A stretch of 64,000 bases of DNA from Mesorhizobium sp. GTDB lineage: Bacteria; Pseudomonadota; Alphaproteobacteria; Rhizobiales; Rhizobiaceae. Below are positions 1 to 8,704 of the stretch, in pieces. Position 1 is the stretch's first letter. Each line of letters begins with the position of its first letter. A program made the position numbers and the translations under genes. Location: the NCBI GenBank assembly GCA_004020315.1, contig SAQG01000027.1, positions 1 to 64,000 of the forward strand, written 5' to 3'. Below the pieces are notes generated by a model. The model was not told the DNA's origin and did no database searches. It was given only the letters and a program-made list of their open reading frames with translations.

Positions 1-158
1 TCCCCGCTGATTTGGGAATCCCCCTTCGATTCAGCCTCTCTTCATCCCGCTCTAGGGTCCAACTCAAGCAGCCTACGCAAATGGCCGAGATGGGTGGAGT
101 GCGGAACTCCGACGCGAACAGCAGCTCACTTTGGGTGCATGATCATTCGGATCGAGAT

Positions 159-812
159 TCATGCGGGCCTAGCCTGACCCGGGACCGGCGGCAATTCTGG
201 CGCATCCAGTCCTTTGAAGGGATCGCGCCAGGCGTCGATTTCTTCAAGCTCACGATACCAGCGGCTGACGGAAGGATAATCGTCGAGCGGCAATCTGGCG
301 ACATCGTTGAAGGGCAGAAACGTCGCCATTCGAAAGTCGGCATAGGAAACCGAATTTTCGACCAGCCATTCTCGCTGGGAAAACGCGGCCTCAAGTGTTG
401 CGGCGGCCGTGCGGAAGTCCCTCAGCCCCTCCTTGACCCGGTGCTGATCGATCGGGCCAATCCCATACCGCTGTTTGGTCCCGCGCTCGAAATGCACGAC
501 GTCGCAAGCTCTTGCGAAGTTCTCCTTGCCCCAACTGAGCCATCGGATCATCTCGGGTTCGTCGTCGCCGGTGCGCCAGAGATCCGAATGCGCGTCGCGC
601 GAAAGCCGGCAGGCTATGGCGTCGGCCTCCCAGAGGCTTTTTCCCGAGCCTACGAGGATGGGCAATGAAAGATTGGGATTTAGCGGGCGATATCGCTCAG
701 CCTGCCCGGGAGCGAAGGGGGAGGCGAATTCAAACTCGACCTGCGCGTTGAGATAACGTGCCACGGCGACCGTCAGGCGAGGATTGGGATTGCGGCTGAA
801 GAGCAGCTTCAT
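159..812 (-). CDS. Glutathione S-transferase family protein
   Basis: The 217-residue product has the two-domain cytosolic glutathione transferase layout. The N-terminal thioredoxin-like half begins MKLLFSRNPNPR and ends with an ESDA-like segment (LWEADAIA, about residues 60-67). The helical C-terminal half carries the usual N-capping-box region (YADFRMATFLPF, about 156-167). The ATG is the first in frame and the length is normal for the family. It likely conjugates or reduces electrophiles with glutathione in the cytoplasm; the substrate cannot be told. The next gene on the same strand, the dehydratase-like gene, lies upstream of it, so the two may be co-transcribed across an 87-base gap. Confidence 0.85.
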   Translation of the reverse strand: MKLLFSRNPNPRLTVAVARYLNAQVEFEFASPFAPGQAERYRPLNPNLSLPILVGSGKSLWEADAIACRLSRDAHSDLWRTGDDEPEMIRWLSWGKENFARACDVVHFERGTKQRYGIGPIDQHRVKEGLRDFRTAAATLEAAFSQREWLVENSVSYADFRMATFLPFNDVARLPLDDYPSVSRWYRELEEIDAWRDPFKGLDAPELPPVPGQARPA

Positions 813-899
813 TCCATGTCAGTCCTTGAATGGCACCGATTGGGCGCGCAGGAGCGCTTTGACGCTTTGCATCGGCGCGCTGCCGGAACGGCTTGCCAC

Positions 900-1883
900 T
901 TACGCCGCGGCCATGATCTCGGCATAGGTGTTGAAATCGACATTGCCGCCGGACAGCACCACGGCGACGCATTTGCCTGATAGCTCGATCTCGCCTGATG
1001 ACAGCGCGGCCAGCCCGACGCAGCCGCCGGGCTCGACCACCAGCTTGAGATGGGCCATGGCGTCGCGCATCGCCTGTGCCGCGGCCTGGTCGGAAACGGC
1101 AATGCCGCCGGCGAGATTCCTGCGGTTGATCTCGAAGGTGATCGCGCCCGGTTCGGCGGTGAGGAGCGCGTCGCAGATCGAAGTGTGGCCGGGTTCGATC
1201 GAAACCCGGGCACCTCTGGCCAGTGAACGACAGGTGTCATCGAAATGCTCGGGTTCCACCGCCCAGACGGCGGTGCCCGGTGATGCATCCTTGACCGCAA
1301 TGGAGATGCCGCTGCTCAAGCCGCCGCCGCCGCACGGAATGACGACGGCGTCGAGGCTCACGCCGAGCGCTTTCGCCTGCGCCATCAGTTCGAGGCCGAT
1401 CGTTCCTTGGCCGGCGATGATGGCCGGATCGTCGAATGGCGGGATCAGGACCATGCCCCGTTCCATGTACGGGCGAACGACCGTCATGCGGTCATCGCGG
1501 AAACGGTCGAACATAACCACTTCCGCTCCCATTTTCCTGACATTGCCGACCTTCATTGCCGGCGCATCCGTCGGCATGGCGATGATCGCCTTGACGCCGA
1601 ACATCGCCGCCGAGGCGGCGACGCCTTGCGCGTGATTGCCCGACGAGAAGGCGACGACGCCACGGCTGCGTTCCTCCTCGGGGAGCGAAGACAGTTTGTT
1701 GTAGGCGCCGCGGAACTTGAATGAGCCGGTACGCTGCAGCGTCTCCGGCTTGAACAGGATCCTGGCGCCGAAGCGCTTGTTCAGCTCCGGCGAGTCGAGC
1801 AGCGGCGTTTCGACGATCAGGCCGGACAATCGCTCTGCTGCGGCGCGGATATCGGCGATGCCGGGGGGTGTGGGGTTGGTCAT
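900..1883 (-). CDS. Threonine/serine dehydratase-like PLP enzyme
   Basis: This 327-residue protein is a fold-type II PLP enzyme. The Schiff-base lysine is K56 in the SFKFRGAYN motif, and the phosphate-binding glycine loop is PCGGGGLSSG near residue 185. It has no C-terminal ACT regulatory domain, so it resembles catabolic threonine dehydratase or serine racemase/dehydratase rather than biosynthetic IlvA. The expected reaction is deamination of threonine or serine to a 2-oxo acid. The ATG has only a weak ribosome site. The exact substrate (threonine, serine or hydroxyaspartate) is not decidable from sequence. Confidence 0.85.
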   Translation of the reverse strand: MTNPTPPGIADIRAAAERLSGLIVETPLLDSPELNKRFGARILFKPETLQRTGSFKFRGAYNKLSSLPEEERSRGVVAFSSGNHAQGVAASAAMFGVKAIIAMPTDAPAMKVGNVRKMGAEVVMFDRFRDDRMTVVRPYMERGMVLIPPFDDPAIIAGQGTIGLELMAQAKALGVSLDAVVIPCGGGGLSSGISIAVKDASPGTAVWAVEPEHFDDTCRSLARGARVSIEPGHTSICDALLTAEPGAITFEINRRNLAGGIAVSDQAAAQAMRDAMAHLKLVVEPGGCVGLAALSSGEIELSGKCVAVVLSGGNVDFNTYAEIMAAA

Positions 1884-2024
1884 GAAGTGGCCCGGTGGAA
1901 AGACATGTTGCCTTTCATGATGCCCGGAAAGGGAGGCGGCGCACCAATGAAAAAATGTGACCGTTACAATTCATGATCGGCGAGAAGAGCGCGGTGCCCC
2001 GTCATCACTGCCCTCCCCAACCCT

Positions 2025-2062
2025 CGTCATCCCAGGTCTGCGCTCCGCGCTAGAGATGACGA
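2025..2062. repeat. Short palindromic repeat (REP-like)
   Basis: The ends CGTCATC and GATGACG are inverted around a core rich in GCGCTCCGCGC. It is a lone, shorter relative of the palindromes at 37.2, 53.0 and 60.3 kb. It lies in the 207-base gap between two genes on the minus strand and could fold in RNA. Confidence 0.5.
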
Positions 2063-2090
2063 AGGCACGGAGATCGTCGCCGGCAGCTCC

Positions 2091-2414
2091 TCACCCCAAA
2101 AGCGTCCTTTTCCGTTTGGCGCCACCCATCTTGCGCCAGGTGTTGAAGCGATGGGTGGCGGCTGCAAAGGATATCTTCATCTGCTGGGCAACCGAATAGC
2201 GCGACTTGCCCTCGTCGAACAGGCGGTAGCAGCATTCGACGCCCTCCTCGGTCAGCTTGCCGTCGGGGGCTTTGTTGTGCGGATTGGCCGGATCGAATTT
2301 TTCGACCTGCTGCTCGACCAGGCCTTTCAGGCGCTGCAAATCGGCCTCGATACTGGCGATGAGGTCGAGAACAGGTTTCGGGTCATATGCATGGGTGGCC
2401 TGCTTTGCCGGCAT
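2091..2414 (-). CDS. Conserved hypothetical protein, 107 aa
   Basis: I do not recognise a named family. The product is hydrophilic and mostly helical. The middle (residues 56-95, EEGVECCYRLFDEGKS to HRFNTWRKMGG) looks like a helix-turn-helix of the kind that recognises repeated sequence, and the tail is strongly basic (GGAKRKRTLLG). There is no signal peptide or membrane segment. An AGAAAGGAAA stretch stands before the ATG. It stands alone, upstream of and divergent from mbfA. A small DNA-binding protein is possible but unproven. Confidence 0.6.
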   Translation of the reverse strand: MPAKQATHAYDPKPVLDLIASIEADLQRLKGLVEQQVEKFDPANPHNKAPDGKLTEEGVECCYRLFDEGKSRYSVAQQMKISFAAATHRFNTWRKMGGAKRKRTLLG

Positions 2415-2554
2415 CTGCGGTTTTCCTTTCTCTTGGCTTAAGTTCGGCTATATAGGTGAACATTCGCCGATAGTGAAGGGGTGGCGGAGGATTCCCGGAG
2501 CCAATAATCCATTTTGAACGGCCGGAATTTTGAACCTCCGGGCGACGGGCGCGA

Positions 2555-2583
2555 TTGACCAACGGCGCACCAAACCCTAGTTT
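2555..2583 (+). promoter_or_regulatory. Predicted sigma-70 promoter of mbfA
   Basis: A TTGACC -35 hexamer is followed after exactly 17 bases by TAGTTT as a -10. The -10 falls inside the left arm of the Irr-type palindrome, so a protein bound there would block RNA polymerase. The predicted transcript would start about 25 bases before the ATG. Confidence 0.55.
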
Positions 2584-2600
2584 AGAACAATTCTAAACTA
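2578..2600. promoter_or_regulatory. Irr-box (iron control element) upstream of mbfA
   Basis: A perfect 10-3-10 inverted repeat: TAGTTTAGAA, spacer CAA, then its exact complement. The core TTTAGAA-N3-TTCTAAA agrees with the iron control element bound by Irr in rhizobia. It ends 13 bases before the mbfA ATG and covers the predicted -10. Irr repression of mbfA under low iron is known from Bradyrhizobium and Agrobacterium; here it is inferred from the site. Confidence 0.85.
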
Positions 2601-2613
2601 TGGTGATTTTCTC

Positions 2614-3597
2614 ATGCTTTCCCGTGTTTTCGGCTTCGGCCGCCGTCCCTTCGAATCGCTCTCGGAGCAAGAGATCCTGGCGCTGGCCATCTCTTCCGAG
2701 GAAGATGACGGGCGTATTTACCGTGCCTATGCCGACGGACTGGCGGATAGCTTTCCGCATTCGGCCAAGGTGTTCGAGGAGATGGCCGAGGAGGAGGACG
2801 GCCATCGCGACTCGCTGATCGAGCTTCACCGCGAACGTTTCGGCGAACGCATTCCGCTGATCCGGCGCGAGCATGTGAAGGGCTATTACGAGCGCAAGCC
2901 CGACTGGCTGGTCAGGCCGCTCGGCATCGAACATGTGCGCCAACAGGCCGAGTCGATGGAGCGTCAGGCGTACCTGTTCTACGTCGAGGCGGCGAAACGC
3001 ACCAGCGATGCCTCGACGCGAAAGCTGCTCGACGATCTGGCGGTGGCCGAACAGGGCCATGAGACGCTGGCACAGCGGCTGGAGCAAAAGCATGTGCCGG
3101 GCGCGGTGAAGGACGAGGAAGCCGCGGCCGAACAGCGACAGTTCATCCTGACCTATGTGCAGCCGGGACTGGCGGGGCTGATGGATGGATCGGTGTCGAC
3201 GCTGGCGCCTATCTTCGCCGCGGCATTCGCCACGCACGACACGTTCCAGACCTTTCTGGTCGGGCTTGCCGCCTCGATCGGCGCCGGCATCTCGATGGGC
3301 TTCACCGAGGTCGCCTCCGACGACGGCAAGCTGTCGGGCCGCGGTTCGCCGGTGAAACGCGGCATCACCACAGGCGTCATGACGGCGCTGGGTGGTCTCG
3401 GTCACGCCCTGCCCTACCTCATTCCGTATTTCTGGACCGCGACAATTCTCGCGGTCGTGGTGGTGTTCTTCGAACTGTGGGCGATCGCCTTTGTACAAAA
3501 CCGTTACATGCAGACGCCGTTCTGGCGCGCAACCTTCCAGGTCGTGCTAGGCGGCGCGCTGGTGTTCGCGGCGGGGGTGCTGATCGGGAATGCCTAG
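2614..3597 (+). CDS. mbfA: Membrane-bound ferritin MbfA, iron exporter
   Basis: The 327-residue protein joins an N-terminal rubrerythrin/ferritin-like di-iron domain (about 1-165) to a C-terminal VIT1/CCC1-type membrane domain (about 170-327). The ferritin part has ExxH pairs at EEDGH and AEQGH and further acidic ligands in SSEEDDGR. The membrane part has several hydrophobic segments, including the AIFAAAFATHD region and the last 80 residues. This fusion is MbfA, which exports ferrous iron across the inner membrane and protects against iron and peroxide. A perfect Irr operator overlaps the promoter, so high-iron expression is expected. No good Shine-Dalgarno is seen because the operator sits so close. 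Confidence 0.93.
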   Translation: MLSRVFGFGRRPFESLSEQEILALAISSEEDDGRIYRAYADGLADSFPHSAKVFEEMAEEEDGHRDSLIELHRERFGERIPLIRREHVKGYYERKPDWLVRPLGIEHVRQQAESMERQAYLFYVEAAKRTSDASTRKLLDDLAVAEQGHETLAQRLEQKHVPGAVKDEEAAAEQRQFILTYVQPGLAGLMDGSVSTLAPIFAAAFATHDTFQTFLVGLAASIGAGISMGFTEVASDDGKLSGRGSPVKRGITTGVMTALGGLGHALPYLIPYFWTATILAVVVVFFELWAIAFVQNRYMQTPFWRATFQVVLGGALVFAAGVLIGNA

Positions 3598-3603
3598 CGA
3601 TCC

Positions 3604-3948
3604 TTACCCATGCAGCGCCCGGCTGTCCTGTGGGGCCTCGGCACGTTCGGTCAGGCCGTAGTCGCGCACGACATGGGCGATTCGCAGACGGTAGTCGGCA
3701 AAGATGCCGCCACGGCCGGCCTTCTGCGCCTGCCTATGTTCCTCCGTGTTGCGCCAGGCCTTCACTGCTTCCTCGTCGCGCCAGAACGACAGCGACAGGA
3801 TGCGATTGGGGTCGACAAGGCTCTGGAAGCGCTCGATCGACAGGAAGCCGTCGATGCCGTCGAGCAGCGGGCGCAGGTCGGCGGCGATACCGAGATAGGC
3901 ATCGCGCTTGCCCGCTGCCGGCTCGACCTCGAAAATGACCGCGATCAT
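3604..3948 (-). CDS. Antibiotic biosynthesis monooxygenase (ABM) domain protein
   Basis: The 114-residue protein begins MIAVIFEVEPAAGKRDAYL and has the ferredoxin-like ABM fold signature, with FLSIERFQSL and SLSFWRDEEAVKAWRNTEEHRQAQ typical of the family. Such small dimeric proteins are oxygenases or heme/quinol-binding proteins; the substrate is unknown. Its ATG overlaps the stop of the upstream NIPSNAP gene (ATGA), so the two are translationally coupled. Its stop lies six bases from the stop of mbfA, so the genes are convergent. Confidence 0.85.
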   Translation of the reverse strand: MIAVIFEVEPAAGKRDAYLGIAADLRPLLDGIDGFLSIERFQSLVDPNRILSLSFWRDEEAVKAWRNTEEHRQAQKAGRGGIFADYRLRIAHVVRDYGLTERAEAPQDSRALHG

Positions 3949-4277
3949 AGTTTCACCAATGGCGCATGCGGCCCGGACGCGAGTTTCAGAAAAGTCCGAT
4001 CCTCCTTCAGGATGAATCTTTCACGCCGGGCGAACTCGTAATTCGCCTTGCCGGCCGGGTCGGCGGCGAGCCTGACACGGTAAGCTTCGTAAGCGGCGAG
4101 GCTGTCGATGTTGTAGGCGGCATAGGCGGTGGTGGCCGAGCCTTCATGCGGCGCGAAATAGCCGATCAGATCGGCGCCGCAGCGCGGGATCGCCTGGCCC
4201 CAGTTGCGGGCATATTCCTCGAATGCCGCCTTGCCGAACGGGTCGATCTCGTAGCGGATGAAGCAGGTGATGGTCAT
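3945..4277 (-). CDS. NIPSNAP family protein
   Basis: The 110-residue protein begins MTITCFIRYEIDPFGKAAFEEYARNW and ends in a basic-acidic FARRERFILKEDRTFLK segment, which fits the NIPSNAP branch of the dimeric alpha-beta barrel fold. Biochemical role in bacteria is poorly known. It is the first gene of a two-gene unit with the ABM protein, with a four-base overlap. The shared fold suggests the pair could form a heterodimer or act on the same small molecule, but this is inference. Confidence 0.8.
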   Translation of the reverse strand: MTITCFIRYEIDPFGKAAFEEYARNWGQAIPRCGADLIGYFAPHEGSATTAYAAYNIDSLAAYEAYRVRLAADPAGKANYEFARRERFILKEDRTFLKLASGPHAPLVKL

Positions 4278-4374
4278 CTTTTGTCTCCTGGACGGGTGGG
4301 ATGCTTGCGCTGACAGTTCGAGCGGTGTCGAAACGTTCCGTGGTTCTAGTGTGCTAGGAAATTTTCCACGCTGG

Positions 4375-4602
4375 TCATGCTTGCCAGAAGGACTTTGCGC
4401 ATTCGCGGCGCACGTCTTCCGGCGTCAGGCCAAGATCACGCAAAAGATGCTCGTCAATCTCGGCGAGGTCGAGGCGCTGCAGATGGCGGTCGTACCACCG
4501 TGCCAGGAGCCGCAGATGAAACCGGCGGAAAGTTACGAACGGGAACGGCCGGCAGCCGAAGCGGCTGGCGGATACAGTGTTGGGGGCGGCTCTTGCGGTC
4601 AT
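4375..4602 (-). CDS. DUF1127 family small protein
   Basis: The 75-residue product carries the arginine-rich DUF1127 (YjiS-like) motif near its C terminus: ARWYDRHLQRLDLAEIDEHL then LRDLGLTPEDV. Members in rhizobia are linked to RNA and phosphate or carbon regulation and are often stress-induced. It is divergent from the ArsR-type gene, with 68 bases between the two starts, so the ArsR protein may control both. Confidence 0.85.
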   Translation of the reverse strand: MTARAAPNTVSASRFGCRPFPFVTFRRFHLRLLARWYDRHLQRLDLAEIDEHLLRDLGLTPEDVRRECAKSFWQA

Positions 4603-4670
4603 CGTCGTCTCCTTGATCTGAGCCGAGAATAGTGATTATCTGACAAGGATGCTTCGATGATGGACGAACT

Positions 4671-5345
4671 ATGCGTGAAGGACCTGACATAGCCCGCATC
4701 GCCAGCCTGGTCGGCGATCCGGCGCGGGCAAACATGCTGACCGCACTGATGGGCGGCACGGCATTGACAGCGAGTGAACTGGCGCTCGAGGCCGGCGTCT
4801 CGCTGCCAACTGCCAGCTCGCATCTGTCGAAACTAATGGAAGGTGGGCTGTTGACGGTGGCAAGCCAGGGGCGGCATCGCTACTACGGGCTCGCCGGGCC
4901 GCAGGTGGCAGGTATGATCGAGGCGATCACCGGTGTCGCCGCTGCGGTCGGGCCGCAGCGGGTCCGGCCGGGTCCGCGTGATGCGGCCATGCGCGTGGCG
5001 CGGGTCTGCTACGACCACCTCGCCGGTGAGCAGGCCGTGGCGATGCTCGATCGTCTTGTCGCTCGACAAGTCCTCATCCGCGACGACAAGGAGATCAGGC
5101 TTGGGCCGTCGGCTGTCTCGCATTTCGCCGCGATCGGCATCGATGTCGAGAGCAAGGCGCGGCGACCGGTGTGCCGGGCCTGCCTCGACTGGAGCGTGCG
5201 GCGCTCGCATCTGGCCGGTACGCTTGGTGCGGCCATTCTCGACAAGATCCTTCTGGAGAAATGGGCGCGGCGCGAGAAAGACAGCCGCGCGGTGGTCTTT
5301 TCGCCGTTGGGCAAGCAGGCGTTCGAAAGGGTGTTTCTCGCATGA
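4671..5345 (+). CDS. ArsR-family transcriptional regulator
   Basis: The first 90 residues form a winged helix typical of ArsR (ASLVGDPARANML, then ELALEAGVSLPTASSHLSKL as the recognition helix, then the wing GRHRYYGLAG). The remaining 130 residues are a C-terminal extension with CRACLDWSVRRSHLAG, seen in the longer ArsR subgroup. Two cysteines (CRAC) could be a metal or redox sensor. It is divergent from the DUF1127 gene and convergent with ligD; the stops are three bases apart. Confidence 0.85.
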   Translation: MREGPDIARIASLVGDPARANMLTALMGGTALTASELALEAGVSLPTASSHLSKLMEGGLLTVASQGRHRYYGLAGPQVAGMIEAITGVAAAVGPQRVRPGPRDAAMRVARVCYDHLAGEQAVAMLDRLVARQVLIRDDKEIRLGPSAVSHFAAIGIDVESKARRPVCRACLDWSVRRSHLAGTLGAAILDKILLEKWARREKDSRAVVFSPLGKQAFERVFLA

Positions 5346-5348
5346 TTG

Positions 5349-7913
5349 TCAGCCGCGCTTGAGCGGCTTGGCCTGCTTGAAAAAATCCGCCCAGGGATCG
5401 GCTTTCGCCAACTGCTTCAGCGTCGTCTTGTCGCCGATCGGAAATGCGTTCGGCGCAAGGCCAGCCTCGACCTCCGCCCAGGTCACCGGCATCGAAACCG
5501 TGGCGCCCTTCTTGGCCCTCGACGAATAGGGCGCCACCGTGGTCGAGCCGCGGCCGTTGCGCAGATAGTCGACGAAGATCTTGCCGGTGCGCGCCTTCTT
5601 CGACAGTGTCGCTGTATACCGATCAGGGGCGGCCTGCTCGAGGGCGCGGGCGAAATCGTGAGCGAAGTCCTTCACCTCATCCCAATCCGCCGACGATTTC
5701 AGCGGCACGACGACATGATAGCCCTTGCCGCCCGACGTCTTGACGAAATTCGGCAACGACAGCTCATCGAGCTGGCCGTGAATTTCAAGCGCCGCCGCGC
5801 GCACTGCCTTCACGTCGACGCCTTCGTCGGGATCGAGATCGAAGATGATCTGGTCCGGCTTGTCCAGTTCGTCGATGGTACAGCCCCAGATATGGATCTC
5901 GACCACGCCTAGCTGGACCAGCGCGGCGACACCGTCGAAATCGCGGATAAACAATATCTCCTCGCCGTCCGTCGGATCCTTCATCCTGGCAATCTTGTCA
6001 TGCATGCCGGCCGACGCATGCTTCTGGAAGAAGCGTTGGCCGCCGACGCCGTCCGGCGCGCGGACCAGGCTGAGCGGCCGATTGACGACGAATTGCTGCA
6101 TGCGCGGCCAGACCAAAGCGTAATGATCGAGCAGGCCCTGCTTCGATACCTTCTCCTGCGGCCATAGAAGCTTGTCCGGATGAGAAAGCTTTACGACGGT
6201 GTTTGCCGCCCCGGCGGATTTGACAGAGGTGGATATCTCGCCCTTGCCTCCGGCAGGCTGTGCCTTGCCCCTGGCAGGCTGTGCCTTGGTGTCTGCCTTG
6301 TCTGCGGGTACCTTCGGCTTTTCCTGCACGACTTCCTCCGCCGGTTTGTCCTCGCGCAATCCCTGGAACGAGGCGTGACGTATTATACGGTCGGACGTCC
6401 AGGCACGGAACTCCACTTCGCCGACAAGTTCGGGCTTCACCCAAACCACTCCTTTGCCCGGCCCCTTGCCTTTCAGCACGCCCGTATCGAAAGGCGAGGT
6501 CTTCGCCTTCAACGCATCCAGCTTTTTCTTCAGGTCGTTGGTGCTCTGCATCGAAAAGCCGGTGCCGACGCGGCCGGCATAGTGCAGCTTGCCGCCCTCA
6601 TGGTAGCCGACCAGTAGGGAGCGCACTCCACGCCCGGTCTTCTCCGACGGCAGGTAGCCGCCGATGACGAATTCCTGGCGCAGCGTGCATTTCGACTTCA
6701 CCCAGGACAGACCACGGCCGCTGAGATAGGGCGCGTCGGCGCGCTTGGAGACGATGCCCTCCAGCCCCATGCGGCAGGCGTGCTCCAGCATGACCTTGCC
6801 CGGTTCGGCAAAATGGTCGCTGAAGCGGACTGCCGAATTGCCTCGCTGTTTTCCAAGCAAGTCCTGCAAAGCCTGCTTGCGCTCGACCAGCGGCTCTTTG
6901 CGCAGGTCTTCGCCGTCGAGACGCATCAGATCGAAGACGTAATAGAGAAAACGATCCGTGCGGCCGGCCGACAGGTCAGCCTGAAGCAGCGCGAAAGACG
7001 AGACGCCGCTGTCCGCCAGCACGACGACCTCGCCGTCGATGATGGCATCGGTGCATTTCAGACGCTTGAGTTCTGCAACAATCGCGCCGCCGAATTTGTG
7101 CGTCCAGTCGAGGCCGGTGCGCGTCAACAGCCGCACCTCGGCGCCGGCAAGCTGCGCCTGCATGCGATAGCCGTCGAATTTCACCTCGTGCAGCCATTCC
7201 TTGCCGGGAGGGGCATCCCTCTGCAGGGTCGCGAGGCACGGTTCGATGAATTCGAGCTGCTTTGCCGCTTTGGCCTTCGCCTTGCCGGCGGTCGGCCTGT
7301 TGGAATGCCAGACCCTCGCCTTTTTGCCATCGGCGCTCTCGCCTTCGCCGACCTCTTCGATCGTCAGGCCCGACTTCACCGATTCCGGTGCCTCCTGCAA
7401 AATGTCCTCGCCCGGTCGGGCGGCAGCATCGTCGGATTTGATCAGCAGCCAATTGTCATACGCTTTGCCGGGACGCGGCTTCAGCCGCACCAGATGCCAG
7501 TGACCGTTCAGCTTGTGGCCGTGCAACTCGAAGCTGATATGGCCCTTTTTCATCGCCTGGACCGGATCGGTCTCCGGTTGCCATTTGCCTTCGTCCCAGA
7601 CAATGACCGGGCCGCCGCCATATTCGCCCTTGGGGATGGTGCCCTCGAAGGAGGCGTACTCGATCGGGTGGTCCTCGACATGAACGGCGAGCCGCTTTTC
7701 ATGCGGATCGAGGCTCGGACCCCGGGTTATCGCCCAGCTCCACAGCACGCCACCATGTTCCAGGGGAAGGTCGTAATGCAGCCGTGTCGCGGCGTGCTTT
7801 TGGACGACAAAGATACCGCCGGCCTCACCTTTCCTGGTGTGAGCGACCTTGCCGGCCGGCTCTCCGGTCCTCTTGAAATCGCGCTTGGCGTGATACTGCT
7901 CAAGGCTGGCCAT
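5349..7913 (-). CDS. ligD: ATP-dependent DNA ligase D (NHEJ)
   Basis: The 854-residue enzyme has the domain order phosphoesterase, ligase, polymerase. The 3'-phosphoesterase spans about residues 1-165 (HAATRLHYDL; HPIEYASFEGTIPKGEYGGG). The ligase spans about 220-530, with the adenylated lysine K245 in KFDGYR. The primase-like polymerase spans about 565-854, with the catalytic Asp pair in IFDLDPDEG. The linker from about 535 to 565 is Ala/Lys/Gly-rich. LigD repairs double-strand breaks together with Ku; no ku gene is in the window. An EcfG-type promoter lies about 85 bases upstream, predicting induction by general stress or in stationary phase. Confidence 0.96.
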   Translation of the reverse strand: MASLEQYHAKRDFKRTGEPAGKVAHTRKGEAGGIFVVQKHAATRLHYDLPLEHGGVLWSWAITRGPSLDPHEKRLAVHVEDHPIEYASFEGTIPKGEYGGGPVIVWDEGKWQPETDPVQAMKKGHISFELHGHKLNGHWHLVRLKPRPGKAYDNWLLIKSDDAAARPGEDILQEAPESVKSGLTIEEVGEGESADGKKARVWHSNRPTAGKAKAKAAKQLEFIEPCLATLQRDAPPGKEWLHEVKFDGYRMQAQLAGAEVRLLTRTGLDWTHKFGGAIVAELKRLKCTDAIIDGEVVVLADSGVSSFALLQADLSAGRTDRFLYYVFDLMRLDGEDLRKEPLVERKQALQDLLGKQRGNSAVRFSDHFAEPGKVMLEHACRMGLEGIVSKRADAPYLSGRGLSWVKSKCTLRQEFVIGGYLPSEKTGRGVRSLLVGYHEGGKLHYAGRVGTGFSMQSTNDLKKKLDALKAKTSPFDTGVLKGKGPGKGVVWVKPELVGEVEFRAWTSDRIIRHASFQGLREDKPAEEVVQEKPKVPADKADTKAQPARGKAQPAGGKGEISTSVKSAGAANTVVKLSHPDKLLWPQEKVSKQGLLDHYALVWPRMQQFVVNRPLSLVRAPDGVGGQRFFQKHASAGMHDKIARMKDPTDGEEILFIRDFDGVAALVQLGVVEIHIWGCTIDELDKPDQIIFDLDPDEGVDVKAVRAAALEIHGQLDELSLPNFVKTSGGKGYHVVVPLKSSADWDEVKDFAHDFARALEQAAPDRYTATLSKKARTGKIFVDYLRNGRGSTTVAPYSSRAKKGATVSMPVTWAEVEAGLAPNAFPIGDKTTLKQLAKADPWADFFKQAKPLKRG

Positions 7914-7997
7914 GGCACGCGATCCTATGCCGGTTTGGTGTGGCGCTAATTTGTGGCGTCGAAGACTTCAGCTTCGCGGAGCCGGCACGAGGCCTTG

Positions 7998-8022
7998 AAC
8001 GGATAGAAACGGGTTCAGTTCC
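7998..8022 (-). promoter_or_regulatory. EcfG-type general stress promoter of ligD
   Basis: Read on the minus strand, GGAAC is followed by 16 bases and CGTT, an exact match to the alphaproteobacterial EcfG/RpoE2 consensus GGAAC-N16-17-CGTT. It points at ligD with a leader of about 80 bases. In Sinorhizobium, NHEJ genes belong to the RpoE2 regulon, which fits. Confidence 0.75.
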
Positions 8023-8077
8023 GGCCCCGCGAAAAAGCGAGGCAAAGCCGGGTTGCCGGCGTTGCCTCGATCGAGTG

Positions 8078-8584
8078 CTACTCGGCGGCCTGAAGATTGA
8101 CCTTGGCTTCCGCAATCTCGGTAAGCTTGCGGTCGGTCGCCTGCTCTTCCTTGATGTTGTTGGCCAGGACATTGGCGCAGTCGGTGCGGCCAAGCTGCTT
8201 GGCCCAGGCGATCAGCGTGCCGTAACGGGTTATCTCGTAGTGCTCGACGGCCTGCGCGGATGCGATCAGGGCGGCGTCGAGAACGTCCTTGTCGTCGATG
8301 TCGCCGCTGACTTCATCGGCTTCCTCGAGAATACCGTCGATGGCCGGGCAGTTGACTGTCTTGGCCTTCACGCCATGCAGTTCGAACACCTTCTCGACCC
8401 GCTCGATATGGCCCTTGGTCTGGCCGAGGTGCTTCTCCAGGCCGGCTTTCAGCTGCGGATCGGTCGCCTTGTCGATCATCTTCGGCAGCGACTTCTCGAT
8501 CTGTTTTTCGGCGTAATAGATGTCGCGCAGCGTGTGGACGAAGAGGTCGTCCAGCGTCTTGATGTCTTTCGAAAAGAAACCCAT
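8078..8584 (-). CDS. YciE/YciF ferritin-like (DUF892) protein
   Basis: The 168-residue protein begins MGFFSKDIKTLDDLFVHTLRDIYYAEKQI, the standard DUF892 opening, and continues with ferritin-like helices carrying carboxylate and histidine ligands (AEKQIEK, KGHIERVEKVF, AVEHYEITRYGTL). The family folds as a four-helix di-metal bundle and is linked to general stress and osmotic response; its reaction is unknown. Its own EcfG-type promoter lies about 100 bases upstream, matching the one before ligD. Confidence 0.92.
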   Translation of the reverse strand: MGFFSKDIKTLDDLFVHTLRDIYYAEKQIEKSLPKMIDKATDPQLKAGLEKHLGQTKGHIERVEKVFELHGVKAKTVNCPAIDGILEEADEVSGDIDDKDVLDAALIASAQAVEHYEITRYGTLIAWAKQLGRTDCANVLANNIKEEQATDRKLTEIAEAKVNLQAAE

Positions 8585-8679
8585 GGCTTTGCCTTTCCAT
8601 TGTTCTTGCTGTGTGGGGGTTCCGGGCGGCGGTTCCGCTCGGAAGCCGCTGGGCCGGGTTGATCCCGGCTCTTAGCGTC

Positions 8680-8704
8680 AACGTGCGGCTATCGGACGGG
8701 TTCC
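8680..8704 (-). promoter_or_regulatory. EcfG-type promoter of the YciE-like gene
   Basis: On the minus strand GGAAC, 16 bases, CGTT: an exact consensus match with the same spacing as the ligD promoter 680 bases away. Predicted leader about 90 bases. Confidence 0.75.
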
